Assembly: GCA_012274445.1 (NCBI GenBank)
Contig: JAAROD010000080.1
Span: 1,240,001-1,304,000 of the forward strand
From: Sclerotiophoma versabilis
Taxonomy: Eukaryota > Ascomycota > Dothideomycetes > Pleosporales > Didymellaceae
Length of the DNA stretch: 64,000 bases
Direction: 5' to 3'
Below the pieces are notes generated by a model, which was not told the origin of the DNA, searched no databases, and saw only the letters and a list, made by a program, of their open reading frames with translations. This document shows, in pieces, positions 22,391-34,538 of this stretch. Every line of letters starts with the position of its first letter. Positions within the stretch are counted from its first letter, which is position 1. The translations under genes and the position numbers were made by a program.

Positions 22391-23739
22391 ATGGCACGCG
22401 AATATCAGCGGGGGCCACGATGCCGGAACTCATGGCGTCCTTCAGATGGCCTTTTATCACTGCAGACTGGAATCCACCAGCGGCAGCAATTACCTGTGTC
22501 ACCTGTTCCAAATTTGCGGTCTTACACGTCACAGGCACCGCTTTCCATTTCTCAGATATCGTCAAAATACTGTCAACGTCTCGCACCTGCCACTACCCCG
22601 GCTACACCACAGCCACCTGCTCAAACGTTCAGAAATCCGAATTTCATACCTGTCGTATCGCGCCGTTCACAGAGCTTCAAGACCTCTAGAAACCTCCAGC
22701 AAGATGGAGAGCCGGAGGAGCATTTACCTCAAATCTGGCACCCCTCCATTGACAGTCTTATCACACGTACGGCTCATGAGTACGACCTTGTCATGAACTA
22801 TGAACGTGACGCAGAAGGTGGCCAACGTTGGCTGCCCGAAGACATTGTGAAAATTCGAGACGTTGGCAAGAACCTCCATCGTGACGTCTTTGCTCTGAGG
22901 CGCTCGCAACGGGATGTCGCTGAACAGGGGGACCAGGACAAGAACATGATGATGCAAATCAAGAGGGATGCGAATTTTTTGAAGCTGCTCTGTGAGCGTG
23001 TGCAGAGGGCGATCAATAGGTACGAGCAGAAGTGTGAGTTTGAGCTCTTGAGGGACGGCGTATACGCACAAGACGAAGACGGCAACTTCTATAAGCCTAC
23101 CATACCACAGCATTTTATGGCTAAGGGTGGCTACCTCCAGCATGTCCCACAATCGAACACCGGGTACACGGAAGACGACAGCCTAAAGCGCCGCTATGAT
23201 CATGCGCCGAAGAGTCACCAAGAGTTCTATCGCAACCATTCAAAGTTTCGGACACCTCCTGACACTCGTACCTCACCGTCGCCAAAGCGGAATCTAGCCT
23301 CAGACTTTGCGTTCCAAACGACTCCCCTCCCCGATTTTAAAGACAGATTCGCACGCCAAAAGTCTGAGGCTGTGCGCCAATCTACTTCTCGTCGTTCTGA
23401 CCGAGTCCCTGACGGCAGGATCACAAGATCGTATCGAGACTCACCTTCTGGTAACTTCTCCCCTTCTCCGGCCTGCTGTTTCCCAATGGTTGAAACGTTC
23501 AGCTGATATGCCCAGCGCGCAAGCGTTGTACCCCTTCCCCAGCATATCGTGACCGCTCTGCAAGCTCAAATACGCACTCAGCACAATCGGCGTCTGGCAA
23601 CAAGGCTCGTAACCGTGAACGCAACAACATACACGAACGAGATGGCAGGTCACGCCGCCAGGCAAAGAGGGACAGGTCACGAGAGCGCAGTTCTCATCCG
23701 ACTGCAGGTCGATTAGGGAAGCATGTACTTCACTATTGA
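22391..23739 (+). CDS. hypothetical protein with RS-like C-terminal tail
   Basis: Two exons (22391-23450, 23516-23739) encode 427 residues. The 65-nt intron (GTAACT donor, CTGAT branch, CCCAG acceptor) is needed because the unspliced frame loses its composition and stops early. After splicing, the tail continues as a basic RS/RD-like region (RSRRQAKRDRSRERSS). Residues 1-100 are Ser/Gln/Pro-rich. A helical charged core lies at about 110-240 (EDIVKIRDVGKNLHRDVFAL, NFLKLLCERVQRAINRYEQK). The rest is disordered with SP sites. I know no family. The tail suggests nuclear RNA-related binding, which is inference. Confidence 0.65.
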
Positions 23740-24512
23740 ACGCGGTGTTGCAAGCCTTCAGCATCGAACATGAAGCACATCGAGATGTCGTAGTCGCAGG
23801 AGTAGTTTGAATGACAACCTCACGAATATCAGCAACCGAGCCGTATAAAACGTGGACTAGCTATTCCCAGCCACCATGCCAGTGTTGAGTGCCCAGAGCT
23901 TCCAGACTGATCAAGGTGCAGGCAACCATAGCGAGCATGACTACTCGCTTCTTCGCTCGGAACATGACTGTCTCCCACTTTCCATGGCCAACGTGTCGAA
24001 CCACTCCGCGAGCTCCTTCCCTGCACCGACGTTGGAGTAACGATCGCATCTGATCCTCGTCACATCCACTTTCCTACCTCCCCTCTCGAACAGCTAGCTC
24101 CAATAGCGGCGAGAGCCGTTTCTTGAACAGCTGAGACGACCCAGCGGCTTTGTAAATCAGGTACAGCGTCGAGGCACAGACACAAGAGAAACATTGGGTG
24201 GTCGATACACATATCATCGTACATTAGATCCCAACTATTTTTGCTCTGAAACTCCAAAGATGAAGGGAGATGAGATATCAAAATGGCAGAAGCTTTTGTC
24301 GCTCCCTGTGCCAGTAACGCCGCCCAATGCTAACCTCGGATCCCCTTCCTTTCCCTTCTATCAAGACAGCCCATGGGTATACATATGGTACAGTGAAGTG
24401 CGTGTCGCTCCAAGCAGAACGTGAAGTCGCTCTCTGCGGAGCAAGGTAACGCTCCCGAAGAAGCGGAGTAGTATACAAACATCAGTCGTCGGCTCAGTCT
24501 CAAGCAACAAGC
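23740..24512. other. intergenic, 3' ends of two convergent genes
   Basis: Convergent genes end on each side. No exon-like or repeated structure was seen. Confidence 0.5.
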
Positions 24513-27012
24513 TTAGAAGTCGAATTCCTGGCGGGGAGCTCTCCTCTCGCCACCACGACCTCCATCACGGCCGCCACGACCGCCGTCACGACCGCCGTCA
24601 CGACCGCCGTCACGGCCGCCGAAGCCGCGGTCTCCTCCTCTTCTGTCGCCGCCAAAGCCTCCACGGCCACCGTCGCGGCCGCCGAAACCGCCGCGATCAC
24701 CACCTCGCCTGTCACCACCAAAGCCACCAGGGCGACCACCATCGCGGCCGCCAAAGCCACCATCACGTGCGCCAAAGCCACCACGGTCACCGCCGCGGCT
24801 GCCACCAAACCCGCCGGAGCGTCCACGACCACGTCCACCGCCACCAGAGAACAGAGACGAAGGAGGTTGAGGAGGTGTGGGCATACCCCAACCGAACTCT
24901 GCAAGGCGGTTCGCACCCTCGAGCAGACCGTGCTTATCGCCGTACCACTGGAAGCTACCGAACAGACCACGGAACGCAGCATCGAGCTGGTCAGGGTAGA
25001 CCTTCTTGTGCGCCTCAGTGACATCCTGGAGGATCTTGCCGATGTTCTCGGGAACCTCTGCGGGCTGGCTCATGTCAATTGAGGCAGTCTCAAGCTCGGA
25101 TGTAGCATCCTTGAGAGGCAGACTGCGGAGACGACGGCGGATTTCGCCCTTCTCGAAGGGTGTCATAATGATCCAGCCCTCACCCTCCTTGCCAGCACGA
25201 CCAGTGCGGCCGAGACGGTGGATGTAGGATTCGCGGTCACGAGGGAGACCAATCTGAATTACGTGTGTAACATTGGGAAAGTCCATGCCTCTTGAATGGT
25301 GTTGTGTTAGCGAAATGTCGATGTAGTTAATAAATTCGTGAGTTGAGAAGTCATTGGAAGAAGCCGAGAAGAGGTCGGAAGCCGGCGATGTAGAATATCG
25401 ACATAAATGATGAAAATGAAAAACAAAGGAAAGTCCAAAATCAGTCGAGCATCAGGATGTTAGGCGCGCTCAGCGCGCTGTGCCAGAAGCCTCAGCTTCT
25501 TAGCATGACGAGGGCCGTTGACTTCCATAACTGATGTTTGTTGAGAAGTTCCTTCCCTCTTGGCGATGTTCGTGAGGAAGGCACCCTCGACCACCAAAAT
25601 GAAAAAAAATGAAAAATGAGAAAAACGAAAATGTAGTGCTTATGGCTTCAAAGGCATAATGGGATTTCAAACTTACCGGGCTGTGACGTCGGAGGAGAAC
25701 AGAATACCGGACTTGCAGGCGCGGAAATCGTCGGAGGCGCGTGTGCGCTGGGATTGGGAGAGCTTGGAGTGAATCTCAAAGTTGCGTACGCCAGAGAGAG
25801 AGGAGTTTCGCTTGAAGCCACCGCTAAGCTTGTAGAAGACGGATGCGGCAAGGGTGACTTCGGCAGTGGAGTTGAAGTAGACTATGGCCTTGAAGGGGCG
25901 AGCCTCGCCGGCCATGGCGTCCTGCTGCTTCTTGAGAACGAGCTCATAAAGAGAGGGCATGATGTTCTCGAAACCAGCAACCATGACCTGCTTCTGAGGA
26001 ACACGGGCGTGTGTGGGCTCCTCCTCCTCGTTCACGCACTTCGCAAAGTGGAAACCGGGGCGGAGGGTGCGGCGGACAAGATCAACGACATCGCGGGGAA
26101 CAGTGGCGGAGAACATGAGGTTCTGGCGCTCGACCTCGTCGGGATCGGGGAGGTGAGTCCTGATCTCGTCAATCTCTTTGGTGAAACCGTCGTCCAGCAG
26201 GCGATCGGCTTCGTCCATGACCAGGGCGTTGAGGTTGGGCGCCTTCACGCCAGAGTATGGGTCTGAAAGGATGTCCAAGAGACGTCCAGGAGTACCGATG
26301 AGTACATGGCAGCCCTCGCGTTGAGTCTTCTGGAGCATCATGCGCTTCTGGGTTCCTCCGACAGCTGCCTGGACAATGAGGCCGGTGTTCTGAGTAATCT
26401 TCTTTGCCTCGACGGCGATCTGCTCGGCGAGCTCACGGGTGGGTGAGATGATAATGGCCCTGATGTCGTCGGACTTGGCGCGCTTGTAGCCACGGACCTT
26501 CTCGCCAAGCTTGGGGTCGCGTGTGATGATGCGCTGGATGACGGGAACGAGGAAACCGAGTGTTTTACCCGTACCGGTCTTTGCCTGTGCGATGCTACAG
26601 TTTGTCAGTCAATGCTTTCTGTCAAGATGTTGGCCATGTCTTACATGTCAACGCCGCTGAGGGCCTCGTTGATGGTCCTCTGCTGAACGTCCGTCATGGT
26701 CTCAATCTTCATCTGCTTGGTGATGGTGTTGACGATGTTGGGGTGCACAAGGCCGCGAGTGGCGAGCTCTGCGAATGTAGTGGCAGGCCCTTCCTCAGCA
26801 ATCGCCTCCTCTGCCTCGATCTCTTGCGCAACCTGTTGCCACTTTGCGCTACTGTGGAATCCAGCAATGGAGGCATTGGCGATGCGGGACGAAGGTATTC
26901 TCAGGACGGCCGATGTGCGTGTGAGAGGAGTGCGGAGGACATTCGAGGAAACAGCGACCCTGGAGACGCTCCTCGACAATGTGGCCGGGCATCTTCTGAA
27001 TGCGCCAAACAT
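24513..27012 (-). CDS. mitochondrial DEAD-box RNA helicase with RGG tail (Mss116/Cyt-19-like)
   Basis: Three exons (27012-26645, 26594-25677, 25290-24513) encode 687 residues. The family unwinds or remodels RNA using ATP. Cyt-19 and Mss116 are chaperones for mitochondrial group I and II intron splicing. An Arg/Ser-rich, acid-free N terminus of about 60 residues looks like a mitochondrial presequence. Helicase motifs appear in order: a Q-motif region (MTDVQQRTINEAL), AQAKTGTGKT, PTRELAEQ, TPGRLLD, MDEADRLLD, SAT, SSDVTARGMDFP and HRLGRTGRAGK. The C-terminal 130 residues are Gly/Arg/Asp repeats of GGFGGRDGGR type that bind RNA. The second intron is 386 nt, far longer than others in the window, and splits motif V. 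Its acceptor is CAAG just before A-GGC-ATG. Confidence 0.93.
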
Positions 27013-27388
27013 GATGGAAGATGTAAGTGCGGAGATTCACCGCAGTTTCGTCAAAGTCCGGAGGGTACTGTAAGGCAGAAGCTTTGATGAGAGGCGCCTC
27101 GATGTCGAAGGCAAATGGCGATGGAGGAACTGCGATGGGGCCAGCGGAAACTTTCGTCCTCAACTTTTTCGAGCGCTTTGACCCAGTCGCGTTAGGGGTG
27201 CAATCGCGCTAGAACGCCGCTAAGATAAGAGTCCACGCATCACCGAATACCTGTAATCTGGACCTCGTTCATCTTCGAATCGATTCTGACTTTATTCATG
27301 GAATTTATGCAATGCTTTCATGGTATTCGCAGACATTTGGAAGCTTTAAGGATACTACCACGCTTTGCAGTGTTTCGAAATTGTCATA
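27013..27388. other. short intergenic spacer
   Basis: This is the promoter side of the helicase gene and the 3' flank of the next minus-strand gene. I see nothing else. Confidence 0.5.
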
Positions 27389-28542
27389 CTACTCGATCCT
27401 CTCCACCTTACCCTTCTCACGAGCTTGCCGCTCCCGGTTCAGACCATCCTCGAAGCCTTGCTGTACCCCGCCCGTCACGCCTCGAACCCACCAAATGGTC
27501 ATCTCGTTGATAGCTTGGCCGACTTTCCCGTCATTCATCTGGCAAATCGTCTGCGATAGCCGAAGGCTCCTCCTTCCAATGTCATCCACGGTGGTAATGC
27601 TGCCGTTGACCAGTCGCCGCGTGATCTGATGCTCACGCTCGAATTGATATGCGTGTGCCAGGAATATCTTTATGTACGGCAGGAGGAATTGCAAGAGGAT
27701 AAAAGTCTGCAGAACAAGACTCGCGATTATTCGATGAAGTACTGATGGGTCCTGTGGGGGCATATCACGCTGAAGCTGGTTCTGCGCAGAACGTGGGACA
27801 ACGGCATGACTGGCTAGGGTTGCATGTGAGTCGGCCAAACTCTGTGGCGTTGCTGCTTGTAGGCTCAGCAGCTCCTCTGGTGTGAGATCTGATGGAAGGC
27901 CACGGAGAAGGTAGGTCATGCCGTGCAGGTACAATTGTCGTGTCAGGACAGGACATGTTTCATCAAGTCTGTAATTCGGCATACTGGATTCCCGGTGTGC
28001 TAGGGTCATCAGGTTGACACCTGTAGGTTGTCAGCGTGTTCTGGTCTATGAGGAACGACTGTGTGCTTACCCTGACCCGCATACTTCCAGTTGATACCTG
28101 TCTTCGTTTCGTACGCAGAGAATGGCGGAGGGCTTACGCTCATTGAGCTGCTTGGTCTCTCAGAGACATCGTCTGCAAAGTAAAGATCCGTCTCTCCAGC
28201 TATGACGGACTGTCTGTTCGGTGTTGCGCTTCCACTGCTCGGTCTTGAACTGTAGCCAGGCGGTGGGGTGCCAGGCAGCGGCAACTCTGTGATCGAGTTT
28301 GTCTTGCCATGGAATCGTCGGTCGCGAATTTCGCCTATTGACTGCCGTATTGAGGGAATTGTAGGGAGGTGGCTCGACACCATGGCCGGAAGCACATGGT
28401 AGATCATGCTGGTTCGAATGCTCTTCAGCTCTGTTGTATCGATGAGGGTGGCTACGTCCGGATCTACCCCCAGAGTGCTGGTTTGATCGTATTGCTGCGT
28501 GTTACCTTGCTTATCTATCAAGGACCGATTGCAGGGTTGCAT
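27389..28542 (-). CDS. hypothetical membrane-anchored protein
   Basis: Two exons (28542-28071, 28020-27389) encode 367 residues. The 50-nt intron has a GTAAGC donor, a GCTGAC branch and a CTACAG acceptor, and it preserves the frame. Residues 1-140 are polar with Ser/Pro-rich stretches (PGTPPPGYSSRPSSGS). The central part is moderately helical (MTYLLRGLPSDLTPEELLSL). A hydrophobic stretch at about 265-290 (IIASLVLQTFILLQFLLPYI) could span or lie in a membrane. A polar charged tail follows. The protein has no signal peptide. I do not recognise the family. Fungal genomes hold many proteins of this layout, but I cannot name one here. Confidence 0.7.
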
Positions 28543-29393
28543 TGTTGCTATCTTTCACAATACGCAAGTAGACGTCGAGAGGAGAGGTTGAAGTAACACA
28601 TGTTGAAGTGAAATCCTTCGGGCGGAAGATAGACCCAGCCGCTGCATGGTCAACGAAAATATCTCGCGCCGTTTTGTTAAGGCTCCGCTGGGCCTGCCAT
28701 GTGAATAATCATGTCAGATCGTAAGCATGTGAAAGTGGTTGAGACGTGCGCCATCAACGGGCGGCTAGCGTCGCGTTGCCGAAACCAATCAGCCGAGCAA
28801 CGTGGGGGGCGCCAGAGATCGCCTTCGCGGGGGCTAGTTTGAAATCGAACCTTCAAGACGCTGCCTTTAGGTGGTCAATTGCGTATCTGCAGTACCTGAT
28901 GCGGAGTGCGGAGATTGTTGGGGGATAATTGCAGCTGGGCCACGAAGGTGACCTAGAGCTTGAGGAGAAGACTCTCGTGATTGAATCGACTAGATTCAGC
29001 GGTCGGCCAGAGTTCCACTACCCTTGAAGGACAACGTCTGCAGGCCTCCAGATGAATTTAAGACAGTGATATGGCCTTATGTTAACTGCTTCCATTGAAT
29101 CCATCAAGGAGTGGAGGGCAATTCTACGTGTAGCACAATGCAGGGTATGAAGTTGTCGATATTGCGTAGCATCTAAGACAATAGAGTAGATCTATGGTAT
29201 AATTGCGCATAAGCCTGACCCTCATCCTTGACATCAGAACGAACGTCATGTTTCGTTCGCTTTCGTCAGGGTACCTGGGGAAATGTACTCATCTATCGTC
29301 CCATGCTGAACCACAATCGAACGCCGTCGTGAAGATGCGGTGTCAAACCAAAATGCCGGGTATCCAAAAAGTTTCATCTATGGCCTGAGACGT
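28543..29393. other. intergenic upstream of the membrane-anchored protein gene
   Basis: This holds the promoter of the gene starting at 28542 and the 3' flank of the kinesin gene. No further gene or repeat was recognised. Confidence 0.5.
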
Positions 29394-32300
29394 TTACCCC
29401 TGCTTGAAAAACCAGCTTGTACGCTTGTTTTTTGGCTCTGCGTCGCCATCCTTCTGCAGGTTGCCAATGATAGGGAGGGCAGGACCATCACCACCTCCTC
29501 CGCGAAGGGGCTTCGCAATCCGTGAGCCGACGCCTCCACCGAAGGCGAACGATGCACCGGCGCTGGGCGAACCGAGACCTCGTGTTGAGCCAGCTTTTGC
29601 AGCCTCGAGACGCTCTTTGACGGCTGTGAGTTGGGACTCGAAGCTGTGAGGTGTCAGTGCCTGAAGTGTGGTATATGACTGAAGAACCGTACCGATGGTT
29701 TGCTGCTGTCAGCTTCTCCTGGCTGTCTTGCAACAAGCTTTCCAACGACTGGATGCGCTCATTACGAGCAATCAGCTTCCGCTCAGCAATGGCGACCTCC
29801 TTCTTCAAAGAACTGTTCTGCTCAACAAGTTGCCTCTGCACAACGGTAAGTTGCTCGAGGTTGCGCTCGAGGAACATCATCTTTTTCTGCTGTGCGCGGT
29901 TGTTGGAAGTGCGCAGTACGTTATTGTACTGCTCTCGTGTCTCATCGAGAGAGATCTCAAGTTCGACGACCTGTAGGGTGAGGGGTCAGCATACCTTCAC
30001 ACGAATAGGATGGAGAGTATCGTGGCGCTGATAATACTTACCCGCTCACACCTGTTCTGCAGGTCGCGCATCAGGCTCTTCTTCATATTGTCGAACTCAG
30101 CAATCTGCTGCTGCACAGACTTTCCATTGATGCCATTCGCAACTCCGTTCGCGATCGCGCCGCTCTTGATGCGTTGCTGTAGGCCCTCAATCTCGTTCTT
30201 GAACTTCTGGTTCTCCTCCGCCTTCCGAGCGAGATCAGCCTTCAATTCGTCTACAAGCTCCACATTGCCATCTTGTCGAGCAGCGTAAGCATCTGCAAGA
30301 CGAGACTTGAGCTCTTCAGTATCTGCCTCAGACAGGTTGCTTTCGAGAAGCTCTTCGTACGAGCGTTGCAGGGCAGAATTTCTTGCCTCTAGAGCTTCAC
30401 GTCGCTTGTTGTGTACGTTGTCCTCTTCGTTGCGTGCTGTGAGTGAGAGCTCTGCCTGTCGGACGATGCCCTGGGTCTCGACGATTCTCTCCCTTAACTC
30501 TTGCAAAGAGTCTGGGGCGATCGCCTCGCCAGCAGAGCTCATCTCGTGCAGCTGGTCAAGTTGTTCGATGATTTTGCGAATGCTGCGTTCGTTGTCGCTA
30601 AACACTTCATCGCCGAGATCGAAACCAGCCATCATTTGCGCCATTGCCTCAGCCTTCTTCTTTTTCTTTTCGTCAATAGCAGCACTTGACTCCTTGGCGT
30701 TCATCTTCGCATCCAAGAGTTGCTGCTTGACTTCGTCCAGCTCCATGGTAAGCTCAGTGTTGGCCTCCTTCAGTCCGTCCATTGTGATCAGAGCCTCCTT
30801 GCCCTCGAACTGAATTTTCTCCACTTGCATCCTCATTTCATTAAGCTCGGTCGTCATTTTCTCGTTCGCCTTGGTTGACTCGCTGTCTTTAGCCTTGTAG
30901 TAGTGGAGCTCGTCTTTGACAGTCTTGAGCTGGTCTTCAGCCTTGGCAAGCTGTGACTCCCTTTCGGCGACTTGATCCTGAAGTTCGTTTTCTCTCCTCA
31001 AGAACTCATCTCTCTCGTCCTTGTCCAAAGGTATGCTAGGTGTGCCTGCACGGTCCAAGTCCATCCGCGAGTCTGGTCTCGAAGGCGTCTCAGAGCTCCT
31101 GGTGGCATCAAATCGTGACGGAGTCTGCGCGCGGGCTGCTGAAGCCGGCCTTCTACTTGTAGTGGATGCACCGCTGTCCATTGTAGGCGTCCACCTCTCT
31201 TTTGGAACCGATTCTCCGCCACGCCAAAGCTGGACTTCACCCTCCAACGAACCAATGTAAGTTTCGAACGTCGTGATCTGACTTTGTGCCTTCTTGAGCA
31301 TAGCTTTCAGCTCCGCCGGACTGAGTTCAGCGTTGACCTTGGCCTTGTTCTTGATCGTCTTCGCTCGCATACCGAATCGCAAAGTGCTGAGAGTCTCGAC
31401 GTCGTTGTAACTACTTGGCGAACAGTTGATGATCAAGGTCGTCCTGGAGTTACCTCCGAGAGATTCTTGCAGGATACGAGTAAGTTTTGAGTCTCGGTAA
31501 GGAACGTGTGAGGCTTTCGAGTCTGTCAAAGAGTTGATGACCATACCCAGCGCACTTAAACTCTTGTTAATCTTCTTCGCCTCCTCGAGTGTCTGACCGC
31601 TAGCACCTGTCTTGCCGACCTTCTCTGATCCAGCCAGATCGACCAAGAACAGCTGTCCACTCTTCATCGATCCTGTCTCAACGTTCTTCTGGGTGACTGT
31701 GACGACAAGAATTGAATGCGAACGTGACGATTCGGCGTTCATGTTTGTTGCCGAAACCGCTCGTGATTGACCACCTCTGCGCAAGACCTCGTAAACTTCG
31801 TCCACACTCGAAACGTAGACTTCCAGTAGGCCCTTGACATAGACACCCCTGCTCTTCTCCTCGTGTACAGCTAAGTTGTCGTTTTGTGGCATGAGCAAAT
31901 CTCGAATACGCTCCATGTAGATCTCCATGTAGCTCACCCTGACGGTATATTCGATGTTACTCGGAGACGCTAGGATGCTTGCGAAGATTTGTTCGACGAT
32001 ACGTGGGATGACACCTTTGCCCGCTTCGTCGTCTATATCGCTGCCCATCATTGTATACGACTTGCCAGCACCCGTTTGCCCGTAGGCGAAGACCGTGCCG
32101 TTGTATCCATTGAGAATGTCGTCGACGGTCGGCCGGATAGAATAGTCGAATACGTCAACTTGGCGCGAGCTCATGTCGAAGACTCGATCGAAGGTGAAGG
32201 CCCCAGAGGCCTCTTTGGACTATGCGCATATCAATCACCCGGCTCTTCATGGGCTTGCATGTTTGCCTTGGAAAAGACTAGGACGTACGTTGATTGAACA

Positions 32301-32508
32301 TGTGTCCTCCGACTTGAAGTCAACGATGGGCTCACCACCGCTGGCAATCTCGATCTTGTTCTGCGGACGGAATCGCGCCACCACTGCAATGTCTCACCGT
32401 CAGTATCTGTGTGGTCTTCCGTGAAGCACATCTGCATTGTGGCGTACCTTTGATGGTGTTGGAGCTCCTGCATCATGGAGTTAGCATCATGTCGATCGCT
32501 CACCGCAT
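29394..32508 (-). CDS. kinesin-1 heavy chain (conventional kinesin)
   Basis: Six exons (32508-32504, 32467-32448, 32383-32289, 32219-30042, 29970-29693, 29643-29394) encode 941 residues. Kinesin-1 walks towards microtubule plus ends and carries vesicles and dynein to hyphal tips. The motor covers residues 1-340: VVARFRPQNK, the P-loop GQTGAGKSY, switch I NMNAESSRSHS, switch II LVDLAGSEKVG and HVPYRDSKLTR. A neck and a coiled-coil stalk follow. The fungal tail segment SLMRDLQNRCERVVELEISL is present, and the autoinhibitory IAK motif appears as RIAKPLRGGGG. The first exon is only 5 nt (ATG plus CG) before a 36-nt intron. It yields MRSSNTIKVV, the expected kinesin start; no other ATG keeps the frame. 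Confidence 0.93.
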
Positions 32509-33328
32509 TCTTGGGAGAAACGTACGACATATTTGCGAGGCTTTGCAGTGTCTCGGCCCCACGGCCTCACTTTACCTGCGCCTCTCGGTGTGAGGAAGAA
32601 GTGGTCGCTGCGGGCCCGACGGGAGGTGCTGTTGTGGTACCGTCACGTCTCGCGGGGATCTCGCGCGTGGTGGGAGAAGGTAATTAAGGGCCCCGCCGCC
32701 GTTTAGGGGAAAACAAATCAAAGCGTCCCAAGCAACGCCAACGTAAGGTGCAAGGTGTCTGGGGCCAGTGAGCAACGCTACCTAGTACACCCCGGGAAGG
32801 AGACCGGCGAGTGCTTGGATAGATGAGCAGGAAATGAGTGCGTGTTTGGCGTCGTTGCTGTGCGGCCAGGGTCCGATTCGAGGAACAGGCCAGGCTTCGG
32901 CTTGTTGATAGACGACCTGCGCTAGCGCGCCTTCCCCTCCTGCGCCGACCACGAGCGTGACGCAGCCTGATCCAGTTTGGCAATGGTGCTTGTGATGGTT
33001 GCTTGCGATAATCATAGTCATTTGTACTTTGGGTCCAATTTCAAGACTTCCCTCCACGTCACTGAACGTATGGTTGCTTATCGTCTTGAACTCAAGTATG
33101 GCGCAATGTGCAGCGTAGTGAGCACCGGGAGAAGTGTGTCCGAATCCATCCATTGTGAAGACTGCCACAAACTATATCTGTAGTAGCCCAAAACGCCTCG
33201 CTGTAATAGCCTATATGCAGACGCCTACTAACTCCAAGTACAAGACAAAGGTCATAGCTCAACCAAAGAACTCCTACCCCATGCCACGTCACGTCATGTT
33301 ATATCTCATTCCTCGATTCAGAGCATAA
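32509..33328. other. intergenic upstream of the kinesin gene
   Basis: This is the promoter of the kinesin gene and the 3' flank of RAD6. Other frames show nothing recognisable. Confidence 0.5.
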
Positions 33329-34046
33329 TCAATCCTCCCAGCTCTTCTCAACCGTTTCCCGCACGCGCTTCGTGTATTCTTTTCGGTTCTCCTTATACAG
33401 GTTGGACGCTTCTACGTTCGCTGGCGATGAGGTATTGGGGTCATTCAACAGACTACGGTTTGTCAGCGCCGCTCCCGCTACTTTCTACACCTCGATACCC
33501 ATACCTCTGAATACTCGTCAGGATCGCCGCAACATCGTATGTCGGCGACCATCTGTTTTGCAGAATATCCAAACACAGCTCGCCGGTACCGTATACGTTC
33601 GGGTGAAACATCTGACTAATGAACTTGACACCAGGAGGCTTGTTCGGGTAGGCTTCTTCAAAATGCATGACAAGGCGAAAAGTGCCGTCTTCGAACGGTG
33701 TGTCGGCCGGACCTATGATAACTGCATTCCTGCTCGCATGTTAGCAAGATCATGTTCTTGAGGTATGCAATCGAGTGTGCAGGGCAGAATAGCGCAGGAG
33801 CCGTATGGGTCATAGGGGTTCGAGTGTCGCGTGCGGGGCGAAATGCAGAGAAGCATACCAGGTCATGACGTTGTCGGCTATGGGGGAGGCAGATACACCA
33901 GCAGGAGGGTCAGTCTGCATGCGCTATGGTTGTTCTGTCAGCCTATGTCCTTCGTCATGAGCTTCCTTGGTGCTCCAGCTTGACTCTGTATCGTGGTGGC
34001 GTACCTTAAAGTCGCGCATCAAGCGGCGGCGGGCTGCGGTAGACAT
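33329..34046 (-). CDS. RAD6: ubiquitin-conjugating enzyme E2 Rad6/Ubc2 (UvsJ)
   Basis: Four exons (34046-34005, 33923-33859, 33729-33505, 33452-33329) encode 151 residues, the usual length in filamentous fungi. Introns are 81, 129 and 52 nt. Rad6 works with Rad18 on PCNA in post-replication repair, with Bre1 on histone H2B, and with Ubr1 in the N-end rule. The N terminus MSTAARRRLMRDFK is diagnostic. The HPN motif is in FHPNVYGTGELCLD, where the Cys is the thioester site. The C terminus (YTKRVRETVEKSWED) matches the family and lacks the long acidic tail found in budding yeast Rad6. Confidence 0.96.
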
Positions 34047-34538
34047 AATGCTTTGGAGTGGGGCTATAGATTGCTGGAGTGAGACAAATAGATGACTTGG
34101 TACACAAAGGTATAGGACGAGATCGGAGTCAGTGTTGCTGAGCAGGTATGGGCGTGAAGGTGAGTGACGATGCCTCCACTGTCGATCGGCGCCGACCGAT
34201 AACAGGGTCACGTGCTGATTGTGTAACCAAGACGCTTGTTCAGATGTTTGTCATGATCGCCCAATCTCACAATGCACATTACTCAATACGCAACGTTCGT
34301 ACGAAGCTTGTTGTTAAAGTCTTCATGAATCATTTATTCGCTTTCAGCTGATTTTACATGTGCACTTGTGTGTTGTCGAAAACTTTTACTCTTGCTTTAA
34401 AACCCCGCTATGCATCGCGTACTGGTGTATTGAGTATGTCTCCAAAATCGAACGCCGTTGAAATCGCAATCGCATCATGCATAGATCGCTTGAAAGACTG
34501 CAAATAAGAGAGGAGAGAATCGTTGGTAGGTGCTTGCT
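34047..34538. other. intergenic between RAD6 start and sulfatase end
   Basis: This is the RAD6 promoter and the 3' flank of the sulfatase gene. Nothing else was recognised. Confidence 0.5.
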
